64,000 bases of DNA from Aphelocoma coerulescens (Eukaryota > Chordata > Aves > Passeriformes > Corvidae): NCBI RefSeq assembly GCF_041296385.1, contig NW_027184084.1:682001-746000 (forward strand). Direction: 5' to 3'. The translations under genes and the position numbers were made by a program. The notes below the pieces were generated by a model. That model was given only the letters and a program-made list of their open reading frames with translations. It searched no databases and was not told where the DNA came from. This document shows positions 20,361-32,759 of the stretch, piece by piece; the first letter of the stretch is position 1, and each line of letters begins with the position of its first letter.

Positions 20361-23300
20361 AGGAAGAGGCACGGGAGAAACGCGTCTTCTGGACGGTGTG
20401 GATTCGATGGCCTGGCACATCAGAGCCACAAAAATATGATGCATCGGTTGATACTGGGGCACAGTGTACTTTAATGCCATCGGGACATGTGGGGGCAGAA
20501 CCTGTATCCATCGCGGGGGTGACCGGGGGATCACAGCAGTTGACCCTTTTGGAAGCTGAGGTGAGCCTGACTGGGAAGGAGTGGCAAAAGCATCCGATTG
20601 TGACCGGCCCAGAGGCCCCGTGTATTCTGGGCATAGACTTCCTCCAGAATGGCTATTTCAAAGACCCAAAGGGACTCAGGTGGGCATTTGGGATTGCTGC
20701 TGTGGAGGCAGAGGGCATTAGGCAGTTGAACACCCTGTCCGGACTGTCTGAGAATCCTTCTGCAGTTGGGCTCCTGAAAGTGGAAGAGCAACGAGTGCCA
20801 ATTGCCACCTCGACAGTGCACCGCCAGCAGTATCGGACAAATCGAGATGCTGTGATTACCATCCACAAGATGATCCGCGAGCTGGAGAGGCAAGGGGTGG
20901 TCAGCAAGACCCACTCACCCTTCAACAGCCCCATTTGGCCGGTGCGCAAGTCTGATGGGGAATGGAGATTGACTGTGGACTATCGTGGCTTGAATGAAGT
21001 GACTCCACCACTGAGCGCTTCTGTGCCCGACATGTTGGAGCTATAGTATGAGCTGGAGTCCAAAGCAGCAAAGTGGTACGCCACTATTGACATTGCCAAT
21101 GCATTTTTCTCCATTCCTCTGGCGGCAGAGTGCAGGCCTCAGTTTGCTTTCACCTGGAGGGGTGTGCAGTACACCTGGAACCGACTGCCCCAGGGGTGGA
21201 AGCACAGTCCCACCATCTGCCATGGACTGATCCAGGCTGCACTGGAAAAGGGTGAGGCCCCAGAACATTTGCAGTACATTGATGACATCATTGTGTGGGG
21301 GAACACCGCAACAGAAGTGTTTGAGAAGGGAGAGAGAATAATCCAAATTCTCCTGGAAGCTGGTTTCGCCATCAAGAAGAGCAAAGTCAAGGGACCTGCC
21401 CGAGAGATCCAGTTCCTGGGAGTGAAATGGCAAGATGGACGGCGTCAGATTCCCGCTGAGGTCATCAATAAGATCACTGCAATGTCTCCACCAACCAACA
21501 AGAAGGAAACACAAGCTTTCCTAGGCGCCATAGGTTTTTGGAGAATGCACATTCCTGAGTACAGCCAGATTGTGAGCCCTCTCTACCTGGTTACCCGCAA
21601 GAAGAACGATTTCCACTGGGGCCCAGAACAACAGCAAGCCTTTGCCCAGATCAAGCAGGAAATCGCTCACGCCGTAGCCCTTGGCCCAGTCAGGACAGGA
21701 CCAGAGGTGAAGAACGTGCTCTACTCTGCAGCCGGGAACAATGGTCTGTCCCGGAGCCTCTGGCAGAAGGTGCCTGGTGAGACTCGGGGCCGACCGCTGC
21801 GATTCTGGAGCCGAAGCTACAGAGGGTCCGAAGCCAACTACACTCCCACAGAGAAAGAAATCTTGGCAGCCTATGAAGGAGTCCAAGCTGCCTCAGAGGT
21901 AATTGGATCTGAGGCACAACTCCTCCTGGCACCCCGACTACCGGTGCTGGGGTGGATGTTCAAAGGAAAGGTTCCCTCCACTCATCACGCCACTGATGCT
22001 ACTTGGAGCAAATGGATCGCCCTCATCACGCAGCGCGCCCGAATTGGAAACCCAAGTCGCCCTGGGATCTTGGAAATAATCACAAACTGGCCAGAAGGTG
22101 AGACTTTTGGGTTATCTTCTGAAGAAGAAGAGGAGCAGGTGACGCGTGCTGAAGAGGCCCCACCATATAACGAGCTACCAGAGAGTGAAAGACAATATGC
22201 CCTCTTCACTGATGGTTCCTGCCGAATTGTAGGCGCTAGCCGGAAATGGAAAGCCGCTGTATGGAGCCCCACACGACAAGTTGCACAGGCTACGGAAGGA
22301 GAAGGTGGATCGAGCCAATTTGCTGAACTCAAAGCCGTTCAATTAGCTCTGGACATTGCTGAAAGAGAGAAGTGGCCAAAGCTCTACCTTTACACTGATT
22401 CATGGATGGTAGCCAATGCTCTGTGGGGTTGGCTGGAAAGGTGGAATAAGGCAAAATGGCAGCGCAGAGGAAAACCAATCTGGGCTGCTGAGGAGTGGAA
22501 AGACATTGCCACTCGAGTAGAGAAACTATCTGTGAAGGCCCGTCATGTAGATGCTCACATTCCCAAGAGCCGGGCTAATGAAGAACATCGTAATAACAAG
22601 CAGGTAGATCAGGCTGCGAAAATAGAGGTGTCCCAGATAGACCTGGATTGGCAACATAAAGGGGAGTTGTTCCTAGCTCGATGGGCCCATGATGCCTCAG
22701 GCCATCAGGGCAGAGATGCCACCTATAAGTGGGCACGAGACCGAGGCGTGGATCTAACCATGGACAGTATCTCCCAGGTGATCCATGACTGTGAGACATG
22801 CGCTGCGATCAAGCAGGCCAAGCGGGTGAAGCCCCTGTGGTATGGTGGGCGGTGGTCCAAATACAAGTATGGGGAGGCCTGGCAGATTGATTACATCACA
22901 CTGCCTCAAACCCGCCAAGGCAAGCGCCATGTGCTCACAATGGTAGAAGCCACCACAGGATGGCTGGAGACCTACCCTGTGCCTCACGCTACAGCCCGGA
23001 ACACCATCCTGGGCCTCGAAAAGCAAGTCCTTTGGAGGCATGGTACCCCTGAGAGACTTGAATCTGACAATGGGACTCACTTCAAGAATGGCCTCATAAA
23101 CACCTGGGCTAGGGAACATGGCATTGAGTGGGTGTACCACATCCCTTACCATGCACCAGCAGCTGGGAAGGTTGAGTGGTGTAATGGACTGCTTAAAACC
23201 ACCTTGAAGGCACTGGGTGGGGGGACTTTCAAAAACTGGGAGGTGCATTTAGCAAGAGCCACCTGGTTAGTTAACACCCGAGGCTCCACCAGCCGAGCAG

Positions 23301-23524
23301 GCCCTGCCCAATCCGAACCCCTACAAACAACAGACGGGGATAAGGTTCCAGTGGTGCACATGAGAGGTATGCTTGGAAAAACTGTTTGGGTAAAGTCTGC
23401 CTTGAGCAAAGACAAACCCATCCGTGGGGTTGTTTTTGCTCAGGGACCAGGTTGTACCTGGTGGGTGATGCAAAGGGATGGAGAGACCCGATGCATACCG
23501 CAAGGGGACCTTGTTTTAGGGTGA
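20342..23524 (+). CDS. pol: ERVL-type Pol (protease-RT-RNase H-integrase), one nonsense codon
   Basis: One frame, 1060 codons, interrupted only by TAG at 21044-21046 (CAG in the sister copies). Visible in order: aspartic protease with DTGA (about 20450); RT with YIDD at 21275-21286; RNase H with FTDGS (about 22206), the catalytic Glu in ELKAVQLAL and the Asp in YTDSW; integrase with an H-H-C-C zinc segment ending CETC (about 22790), catalytic Asp 22889-22891, Asp 23066-23068 in ESDNG, and Glu 23174-23176. A Trp-rich C-terminal domain ends at 23524. Pol would be made by readthrough of the gag UAG. No dUTPase. With the nonsense codon it should give only a truncated protease-RT. Confidence 0.93.
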
Positions 23525-23662
23525 ACTACCCATGGCTCTGTACTTGTATCAGTATCAGCATGTACATATGTATATAATTCAGGTGATGCATGTATTTATA
23601 TGGTTAAAAAAGGTTAAGTTTCATGTAACATGTTAGTATGGGAAAAAATTCGGGGTGGATAA

Positions 23663-24568
23663 TGTTGGGGTTTTAGTTTAGTCCTAGTTTTTTTCTGTTA
23701 GAGGAATTTTCTCCCATATGCACGTTGCTAGGGCACAAATGACTGTACTTAAGAAAGACAAAAGGGCCTGTCCAAGCTTTTTGTTCTCACCTGGCTGGCA
23801 GTTCAGTTCGTTCTCAGCGTCTGGAGAGAGAGGCTGCAGAGAGAGGAGCTGCTGGTTCCCGTTTTCGGCGTCTTTCCTTTCTGCTGGAAACAACACCGGG
23901 ATCCCAAAGCTGTTTTCCCTGCCCTGCTGGAGCCTGGGCTGCGGCCGCCCTGCCCCGCTGCTGCTTCGAGCCTTCGCTACGCTGTAGCCGTGCTCACCCT
24001 GCCTGCCTGGAGCCCCGGGGGGGTTCCCCTTTTGGATACATCTCGTCTGCCACGCAGGATTTGTGTTTGTGCCTGCCGCTCCAGCCTACCAGTCCAGCCT
24101 GCTGTTTCCGGGAACCCGGGACCAGCTGCCCACCGGTTTGTGAAGCCTTTGTCCCATCCCTTCCCGGGATCCCAGGGCACCAGAGCAGCTGTGTGCTCCC
24201 CGAGCTCGCTCCGGAGCGCCCCCTGCAGCCGCGGGGGAAGCATCGCACCTGCCCTGCTCACCAGGAGCCGTCAGCGATCCCTGCCGGCTGCGAGCGGAAC
24301 TGCACCCGAGGGGAAATAGCCTGACAGCTGAGAAGGCCGGGACTGGGTTTGTGTTTTGATGTTACTGTCATAGTTGTTGTTTTGTTTGACTAGTTATTTA
24401 TATATATATATATATATAGTAAAGAACTGTTATTCCTATTTCCCACATCTTTGCCTAAAGACCCTTGATTTCAAAATTATAATAACTCAGAGGGAAAGGG
24501 GTTATATCTGCCACTCCAAGGGAGGCTTCTGCCTTCCTTAGCAGACACCTGTCTTTCAAACCGAGACA
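23663..24568 (+). repeat. 3' LTR of ERVL-type provirus #1
   Basis: TGTTGGGGTTTT...AAACCGAGACA, 906 bp, followed by gact. It keeps the canonical terminus better than the 5' LTR, which ends CCAACACA. Confidence 0.93.
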
Positions 24569-24572
24569 GACT

Positions 24573-26404
24573 GCAGGATCAGTTAAATGAGGAGAAAGCA
24601 AACAGGTTTCAGGAGCAAATGTTACTTCTTGCTGGGCATGATTGGGAAAAGGAGAGCAGGCTGCAGGCAGAGGCATTGTTTGCAGCTGAGCGCAATAACA
24701 GGTTGCAGGCAGAGGGACTGCTTGCCAGCTCAGCATGATTGTGAAAGGGAGAGTAAGCTGCAGGTGGAGGCATTGCTTGCTGAGCACGATCCGGAAAATG
24801 AAAGGACACTGCAGGCTGAGGCATTACTTTCTGCCAAGCATGACCATAATTAGGATGCTTCAAGCGGAGCTTCAGGATTCATACAAGAGAGAGAAAATCT
24901 TACCAGAGGAATTGCAGGATTTAGAATCTGGACCATTTGCAGAAACATGGTCTTGCAACTCTGACTTTTTTTATCCAGGGAAGGAGTTGGAAGACAGTAT
25001 ACTGGTCTTTTGCCCTGACAAAAAGTGAGATGTAACATTTGCATTGTCATCTGATGATGAGCACGTAACATTATGACCCCTAATTAAAGCTGAAACCTTA
25101 CACAATGGTCAGGGTCTGCAAACTGTTACTAAAATGGTGCTGTTTACAGAAGCAGAGATAGCAAACTTCCAGGAAAAGTATAGCAGGCTTTCACAGGAAT
25201 CGGAAACTGAATATGTTTGGAGAGCGTCTCTGATGGGTGGTGATTGAATCATATTGTCTGAGGTAGAGGCCCAAGAATTCTAGAGGCCAGGAGTGTTTTT
25301 AATGGTGGGTGACGAGAGGGAACCAAGGTCTTTAACTCAGAGGGCTGCCTATTGAACAGGAGGTTTGGATCCTTTAGAGAGGGGTGATCGGGTTAGGATC
25401 AAGCCCCCCAACTATAGATCATGTGATGGAGAGTGTACAGAAGGCAGCATGTTTTCAATTGATGAATTATAGGCGGTTGGTTCCAGGACAGTCCTCACCT
25501 ATGTCACTGCTTGTCAATCCAAATATGATGTCTCCTGTGATTAGAGGTTTGCCTGACATGATAAAACACTATGTGGCACAATTGCTTAGGAAGTGATGGA
25601 TGCTGTTTTGAGAAGGTAGTACGGTGCCTGGGGAAAAGGAAAGTTGCAGTCCCTTGCCACAGGCAGGATAAACAGGTTGATACAAGAATTAGAACTCTAC
25701 AGCGGTGTCCAGAGAGACCTATCATTCCTATGGCTCCACAGGCTAATGTTGTTAATCGGGAGTTGGAAAATGTCTCTCGCCGTCCTCAGTAAGTGAACTG
25801 GGGGATGGTGGTTGAAAACATCTAAGGAGGCTCACCAAAAATAAGACTGACACAGAAAATGTGGAATTAAAGTCATCATTGGCTTCTGAATAAGAGACAG
25901 GAGAAAAACAGAGAATCCAAGTTGATAAATTTACGACTGAGAATGGTCATCTTCAGACTACTTGCTTCAGCAGAGTGTAAGGAAAGGCAGTTTTTGGAGA
26001 ATTTGGATAGGGAAAAGCAGAGTAAAGAGAAACAAAATCTGAGAGAGGAAATAGAAGGGAGGAAAGTAGCTGAATTATTACTGTTGTTGAAAATTGAGCA
26101 TCTGCAGAAACAGTTACAGGAATAAAAGGTAGAGGAGATGCTTAACCAAGCTGCCAACTCACCTGGTATTGTACAGATTCTGATTCAGGTGGCTGATTTG
26201 CAAGAACATTCTGGCCACAAACCAAGTGACATTGAAATCCAGCAAGTGGAACCCTATCAATGCATACATAATAATGGCCCAATGAGAGGGACGAATATGA
26301 TTTTTATTTATGCCTCAAAATGTGTTATACATGAGGTGAAAAATTACTATAGGGGCTGTACATGTGATGGAGGGGAGCCCTGTCCCCGGGAAGGCTTTGC
26401 CTGA
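24573..26404 (+). pseudogene. gag: Gag continuation of the unassigned ERV, with coiled-coil repeats
   Basis: This continues the gag of 16904-17314. At 24573-24850 it encodes a helical repeat: units built on LQAEALLAxEHD..E.E recur about four times, with one frameshift. At 25080-25260 a capsid-like segment (EIANFQEKYSRL..ESETEYVWR..L.GGD) matches the gag at about 32060-32170. At 25384-25596 another open segment has KAACFQLM and VIRGLPD. At 25920-26125 a second helical, Glu/Lys/Leu-rich stretch follows. Multiple stops and frameshifts make it non-coding. The class is not certain; a class III affinity is only a guess. Confidence 0.6.
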
Positions 26405-27262
26405 CAGCCAATCAGGGGAGAGAAAGCTTCCACGATTGGGCTGCAAGTGACCCCCCCCCCCCCCCCCCCCCCCTTGCTGGTGGGGCAAATCCCCTGATGC
26501 CTGGGAAAAAATGCCTGGGAAATTGGGCTATGGGAGGAGCCTTAGCACATAAAAGCAGTTAACTGCGCCACAAGCCCCCGCCATTTTCTTTGGGTTTCTT
26601 GGAGGGATCAGGGGCTTGCCCGGAGGTTCAGCTTGCTCACTCCCCCCCTGCCCTAGCTTTTTGTCCCTGTGTGTGGTGGCCAGTGGGCCTGTGGTATCAA
26701 GGGACAAAGACAGTCTGCTGGTGGGACAGTCCCTAGTACCAAAAGATCCTCCCCAGGTTAGAGTGAACAGAAAAGGCTTCTCCCAGGATGCTCTGCTCTG
26801 TTCTGTTAATCTACCCCAGTTCTGCTTCCCTGGTTGGCCTGTGGCCGCTCCACCCCTTGTTACCTTATATGCCCCATGCCCTAGAAGGTTCTCCACTCCA
26901 GATTCCCCCCATTAGCCGTTGTCCCTCGCCACTCCCCCAGAGTTTCCCCATTGGCTCCCTTACCCTAGTCCCACCTGCGTACCGCCCCCGTGCCCTCAGA
27001 TCATTGGTCCCTGATGCTCGATCCGCTCCTGTACTTAAACCTGGACCCTCCATTGTTTCTTGTCTTCGTCCCTGTATCCCTTCACGATGTGGCTGCAATA
27101 AACCTGCGTCCATGGAACCCTAAACGGAGACCCTTCCTGCCTCTTTGCTGTTGACCCATTTACTGGAGCTATCTGTGTGTTTGTGCGTGCACGCATGTGA
27201 GAGTGTGTAGTGATCCTGCTGAGTGGCTTCACTAAGGAGACGCTTTTAGGAAGGTCACGACA
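26402..27262 (+). repeat. Probable LTR with promoter and poly(A) signal
   Basis: It begins TGACAGCCAATCAGG. It contains a 23-base C run (26451-26473), a CATAAAAG box (about 26546), and AATAAA at 27097-27102 followed by a GT-rich segment, then ...GGTCACGACA. These fit a U3-R-U5 order, but no target duplication was found and the ends are approximate. Confidence 0.5.
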
Positions 27263-27379
27263 CCTCGTGCTCTGGCACAGCCAAGCTGCAGCACCTGGCT
27301 AGCGACACCTGTGGTCCTGCTTCCCTGTCCACACCTGTCTGTCTGCCCTGTTTTGCCACTTCCCCATATGCCTTAAAAA

Positions 27380-27840
27380 TCTAGAAACAAAGCAACACAC
27401 TTTTGAGACAATATAGGAAGTAGTATAAAAGCAGGTCTTTAATTGGAGGCCTCCGGGGAAAATACGGAAAAACGCCCACATGGCATGGGGAAAGTACAGT
27501 TTTATAAGTTTAGAAAATTAGCATAATTGACAAGAATTCCCAATTAGAAGCACAGGTAATGAGTTAATTCCCCTTTCTGGTTCAACCCTCTTCCAGAGTG
27601 CCCCTTTTGCTATTAGCTCTACTTTGTTTATGAGAGAGTGTCTTGGGAGAGTGGCTTGTCCTTGGTTCCCAGAAAAAGCAATATTAGGATAGGGTCTTTG
27701 GAATGTGTTTTGTCTTTCTGTCTATCAGGGTAGGAAAATACTGGAGTTAGCTAGGAACTATATAACTATACAATAATAGTCTACAGAGCTACAAATATAT
27801 GTGAACAATATATAAAAGCAAAACTCATTTTGGCATCACC
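27380..27840 (-). repeat. LTR fragment, family H
   Basis: In reverse complement it matches 30890-31080 (GGAGGC(T/C)TCCAAT.AAAGACC followed by CTCAAAA.TG.GTTG). The boundaries and the flanking 27263-27379 piece are unresolved. Confidence 0.55.
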
Positions 27841-27857
27841 CCGAGACAGCTCATCAC

Positions 27858-29010
27858 TGTGACAACCTAGTGCTCCTCTGGTGCTGCCTGTACCCTGCCT
27901 GCACCCTGCCCACAGCTACAGTGGTGGCTTCTGTGAGAAGCTGGTAGCTCCAAGATAGACTTTCTGCTGGCCAAGGCTGGGCCAAATAGAAATGATGGTA
28001 ACTCCTCTGTGATAACATATTTAAGAAGAAGGAAAAAAAAGTTTTGTGTAGATGTAATTGTGGCCAGAGAAGAGCAGGATGAGAATATGTGAGCGGAACA
28101 ACTCTGTAGACACCAAGGTCAGTGGAGGAGGCAGAGGAAGTGTTCAGGGACTGGAGCTGAGAATCCCCTGCAGCCCGTGGAGAAGATGTAAGGCCCCAAC
28201 ATTTAAATATAAGGACTTTACAGAGGTTCCTGTACTCCAGATTAGTTGCAAGGGGGAAATACCAACCAGATATTCCCAAGAGGTCAAAATCACTTTACTG
28301 GCAAACTGTAGAAACTATAGAAAATCAAGGAACTTTGGCAAAAGGTTTAGTACAACATCCAATCAATATAAAACAGTTCTCACAGCAACTATTTGGCCCA
28401 TCCAACTTAGCAAACTTTAAACCAATTTGATGTTAAGTTACCCAAAATGTTCCAAGAAAAGGGAATTGGAAGAAGAAAGAGAGAAAGACAGAAAAGATAT
28501 AGAAAAGCAGACATGTAGCTACCAACTCCTGGATTCCAGAATGGTTGAGATGGAAACTCCAAGAGGGGGTAGGGTCAAGACATGTGCTCTCCTCATGCTC
28601 AGTCTTAAAACCCCCTGGGCCTTCCTGGGCCCTCTCCCCAGGTGGAACTTCTGGTCATTTCTCCACTCAGGAGATGAGTTAGGCAAGAGTGGAGCACTGC
28701 CAGTGGTGTGCCATTGATTGGCAGCTCTGCTAGGCTGGGATACAGGCTCTGGGATGGGGGAGTGTGGGGCATTTCACTGCCTTGCCTGGGCAAGGCCTGA
28801 CCTGCCCCCTCCCACACACACAGGCATCCCAAAATGTCTCGAGACATCAATCCTTTACAGTCTCTGACAGAAGGCCATGGTGAAGCAGCTGTTCCCCTGC
28901 AGCCCATGGAGGACCACAGGGATGCAGAGATCCACCCACAGCCACTGGAGGAGCTTTCCTGCAGAGAGAGCTGGGACAATAACCCTCCAGAGGAACCTTT
29001 GCTGAAATCC
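27858..29010 (+). repeat. Fragmented family D LTR with an unassigned insert
   Basis: 27858-28190 and about 28810-29010 match the minus-strand family D LTR at 55568-56601 (shared GATAACATATTTAAGAAGAA and CCCCTGCAGCCCATGG blocks). 28191-28809 between them is not family D; short open stretches there have no recognisable domain. Confidence 0.5.
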
Positions 29011-30829
29011 AATGTACTGTGGAGGATGTGGCCAGGATATTCCAGCAGACACACAGCTTCTCTATCTGCAGGACTCATTGTAAGTCCGTGCAGACTGTGT
29101 GAGCTTCCTGATTGAGAGGAGACCGCTGGCTATGCTTCTTCCCTCTCCACCTCTGCCGCATGTGGCTCCAAAGAAGAAAAGCTAAAAACTCCTCAATGGT
29201 TCCCTTCCCTTCAACTGCTGGGAACATGGCTCTGCTGAGCATCTTCAAATGTCTGTCTTTGAAGCTAAAGGCAGGTGGTTCTTATGGACTAGGGGAGTAC
29301 AATGCCCTGGAAGGGAGACAAACCTCCAAGCTGCACAGACTCTAAGTGCTGATGCCATGTCTTCCCTTACACTATAGGAGAGGTTTGTACAAAACCTCAA
29401 AAGGCTTTAGAAATGCAAGGACAAGATACTTGCACTGATCTGGGACTGAAATAAGCACAGCAGGGCTTTGTCCCAAGGAGTGGTAGACCAGGAAAAAACC
29501 TGCAAAGGCAGTGGTGTCCCATTGCCATGAAGGTTCCTCTGTTGTTCCCCTCATATCCCAAACAGCAGCCTTTCATTTTGCTTCTTCATTCTGCCTAGTT
29601 TGGCTCCTTATCATCTGCTCAGGCTCTAACATCACTTTGTCCATGGCAACTGGCAGAGCTACTTGAGAAGCTGGCATCTGCCTCCATCAGCAGGGAGAGT
29701 GAGGCTTGCACATCTTCCCCATGCCCACTGGAAATGGTCGTACAGGAGCCTGAGTCTTTGGTGGAACACAAAGCCCGGCAGTCCCTAAAAGCATGATTCA
29801 AACAGAAGCCCTCAGAGCTCCATTTCAATCTGTGGACAAAGGGCAGGGGTGGAATACTCTGGCTGCATCAGTCTCTTACTTCAAGGCAGGTTGAGCAATC
29901 CCACTGTGTCTTGGGGATAGGGGAGAACTCCAAGGAGGAATCACTACTGGACCGGAGTGTTGGGAAGGTGCAGTTCTTTTTCCTGCCTTTAGCCAGTTCA
30001 GCAAAAGATGTCACTCTTCAGGGGAGAACTTTGGATGGGTATTGCTGGACTTTCACTCAGCTTGACCAGACAGCTCACCATGAGCTCCAAAGAGCCCAGC
30101 TTGCTGCCAGGACTCCTGTCCAGGTTCTGATCATAGCTCCTGAAGTGCTCCTGGCTGTAGCATGACTTCCCCTCTGCCACAGAAGAGCTTATCTGTTCTG
30201 TCTATCAGCTGGTTCGATAGCTCAGGGCATCTTCCCCCTCACATGAATCTGCTAATTGGTGAGATGACCCAAGACAGACATCTGTCTGGTAGTGAGTTAT
30301 CTCTGGTGCCAGGGAGGTGGAATTGCCTGCTGACAATAAACATCTTGCATTGAGAGCAAGATTGAAGGGAAATATGCCTTGAATTTCTGACTGACAGACA
30401 CTTCACTTTACAAACTGTAAAAGCTACACAAAACTTTCACAAAGCAGAAGTCTTCTGTGCACTCCCTGGAAATGTGTAGGTCTTTTCCCCAAAGTCTGGA
30501 CACAAGTTTCATGGTTACTCTTCTGGAAGTTGAGTGAAAGGGCTCTATGTGTGATGCTGAATGATTTTTGCCTTTTTTTCTTTTATATATTCTCTGTACT
30601 CTTTACACATATATTTTTAGCTCTGTAGCCTATTGTTATATTAGTGGCTAGTTTTCACAGTACTTTTCCTTACCTTTTCCTGAGGCAGAAAGACAAAACA
30701 CATTCCAAAGCCCCAATCCTGTCTTGGTTCTTTCTGGGAACCAAGGCTGAAAACCAGCTCTTCGAGACACATTTTCATCAACAAAGTTTAGTCCCATCTG
30801 AGGGGGGAGGATTTAGAGAGGGTTGAACT
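29011..30829. other. No recognised gene or repeat
   Basis: About 1.8 kb without LTR ends, long ORFs or RNA genes that I can identify. Many short open frames on both strands look random. It could be unique W-type intergenic DNA or very old repeat. Confidence 0.4.
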
Positions 30830-30850
30830 GGGGGGGGGGGGGGGGGGGGG
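30830..30850. repeat. Homopolymer G run (21 bases)
   Basis: It lies directly before an LTR-like segment, as does the C run at 26451-26473. Its length may be unreliable in assembly. Confidence 0.9.
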
Positions 30851-30852
30851 AA

Positions 30853-31408
30853 TTGCATCACCACTTGTGCTCCTAATTGGTAACTTTTGTCAATTATGCT
30901 AATTTGCTAAACTTATAAAACTGTATTCACCCTTTGTGGGGGTGGGCATTTCGTGGACATTTTCCATATCTGCCCCTGGAGGCTTCCAATAAAGACCAGC
31001 CTTTATATTACCTCCTATACTAATATTATCTCAAAACTGGGTTGTTTTATTTCTAGGTTCCTTAAGGCACCATGTGTACTCCAATTCAGTGGTAAGTTAC
31101 ATTGACTCCTAATCTATACTATTTCTTTGCTAGCTGTAATATAGGTACCTTTATGTTGTGCACTGCTTTATGTAAATCTACTAGTAGTTCTTTGTTTTAA
31201 CCCGTGTGGTAAGTGATTCTGTTTAAGGCCTTTTGTCTGTTAATCTTCTGTCTATTCAATAAATAGCTCATTTTCTAATAGACCTGATTTGCCATTTTTG
31301 AGAACTTGCTAGCCAAAGCCATTTGGGTGCAGTCACCTGATTTTAAGCTGCTGCCAAAATCAGAACCTAAGGCAGGGCTTGTCTAATGCTCCCACTCGAT
31401 CCATAACA
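30853..31408 (+). repeat. 5' LTR and leader of the outermost host provirus (family H)
   Basis: Homologous to 27380-27840 (reverse). AATAAA or AATAAAG motifs lie at about 30988 and 31258. It ends ...CGATCCATAACA directly before a PBS-like TGG. The left limit is approximate. Confidence 0.6.
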
Positions 31409-31411
31409 AAT

Positions 31412-31429
31412 TGGTGTAGTAGGTAGGAT
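31412..31429 (+). promoter_or_regulatory. Primer binding site of the outermost provirus
   Basis: TGGTGTAGTAGGTAGGAT starts 3 bases after the LTR. It is loosely like a tRNA-Leu complement (TGGTGTCAG type), but the match is imperfect. Confidence 0.45.
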
Positions 31430-31493
31430 ACTGTTTTATGATCAGAAGTGGCTTTGACAATTCATAACACTACTGGTATAGTCAAAAGGCAAA

Positions 31494-32759
31494 ATGGCAA
31501 ACGATTTAGAAAAACAGACCAAAGGCTTAGCAGATTACCTACAGGGGCACAGTGTTCACGACCCTTGGCCAGTAAATAACTGGTTTGAGTGGGAAAAAAT
31601 TCAAAAGAAAGTAAATGATCAGAGGGAATTGCTGAAAGATAAAATGGAGAAAATATCATTTGTCATGCACTTGCACTTTGTTTAAAATCTGCTTGCCAGT
31701 GGTGGGAACAAATGATAAAAGAAAATGACATTAAAACAACAGCTAAAAGAATCCAAGGGAAAACAAAAACCTTGGAAGGAATATTAGAATTGACATTATT
31801 AAAAAATCCCAAATCTTTGGATGTTAAAGAAATTCCAAGGTTGGTAAAATTACCCGAGGATGGGGATAGTAATATTTGGGAAAACTCTGATGAAATTACT
31901 TATGAAAATGTTGAACTGGATTCTGACAAAAGCACAGAACCTCTACCTCTTAAGGAGGGAGAAATTCCAGAGTTTAAAATTAAATCCATAATTAAGATCA
32001 AACTTTCTGAAGAACTCCAAGGAGGTCGGAGGAATGCAGTCAGAACTTTTCCTTTGGATTCCCTGCAATTGGCAAACCTTCAAGAAAAATATGGACAAAA
32101 AACAGGGGATGCAGAAACTGAATATCTGTGGAGAATGTGTTTCACTGGGGGAAATGGAATATTATTGGATGGTGTAAAAAGTTTCGGGTTCTGGGGTTTG
32201 AGTGTCCTTTGGCAGCTTGGACTAAACCCTCCTGATGAACCCCATTCAGTAACCAGCATGACTGCATATTGGCCAGGAGGAATAAATATTATGGAAAAAA
32301 GGGGAACCTGCCTCAATCTCTATGCAGTCAGCTAATAACATCTCTGCTGCTGCTACAAAAACCACCTGTTTGCAGGCAAAACACAAACGTGTAAATGGAG
32401 ATATCCCAGCCTCTGCAGAGGTGAATCTTAATGTATTAAGACCTTTGCTGAAAGGGACTCCAACTATGCTAAAAAACTGTTTGGTGAGGAGACCAATCCC
32501 TACATGGGGAGAACTCCTGGATAATGTTGTAAACCCTACAACAATAATAGGCTGGGAATATTACAAAAAATGTCCAAGTACTGAAATGCAGAACCCCCCT
32601 AAAAAATGGGTAAGAACTGTTGTACATAACCTACCCGAGAGAAATGCATTAAAGAGAACTGCCTTGGCTTTCAAATACCGAGAGCTGCTTTCCAAGCAGT
32701 GGGGGGGAAATGTGGCAAATTCAAACCCAAACCTTGCTACAGAAAAAACCCACTCCCAA
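31494..32759 (+). pseudogene. gag: Gag of the outermost provirus, split by the class I ERV
   Basis: Three successive open stretches: 31494-31684, 31712-32335 and 32322-32762. The first starts at ATG with a Trp-containing helical region. The second holds a Lys-rich segment and a capsid-like LANLQEKYGQKTG..ETEYLWR..FTGGNGILL block, the same family as 25140-25250. The third has a WGELLDNVVNP segment and a basic, Cys-containing end. That end continues in phase at 55332-55420 beyond the 22.6-kb class I provirus, with a Cys/His-rich segment consistent with a nucleocapsid. Frameshifts near 31690 and 32330 make it inactive. Confidence 0.65.

Larger units (their letters stand above)
17315..24568 (+). 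mobile_element. ERVL-type provirus #1, nearly intact, no env
   Basis: LTRs are 17315-18218 and 23663-24568 (904 and 906 bp, by eye about 2% different). The PBS is at 18224, gag at 18305-20341 and pol at 20342-23524 in the same frame. The flanks share gact (17311-17314 and 24569-24572). The sister copy #2 has a clean 5-bp duplication. No env and no dUTPase are seen; pol is followed after about 140 bp by the 3' LTR. The only coding lesion I see is one nonsense codon in RT (21044-21046). A purine-rich segment ending CGGGGTGGATAA precedes the 3' LTR. It splits an older gag. Confidence 0.95.

Noticed and set aside
28427..28717. Possible host exon (Glu/Arg/Lys-rich ORF)
   Set aside because: No splice context or recognisable domain, and it lies between family D LTR pieces.
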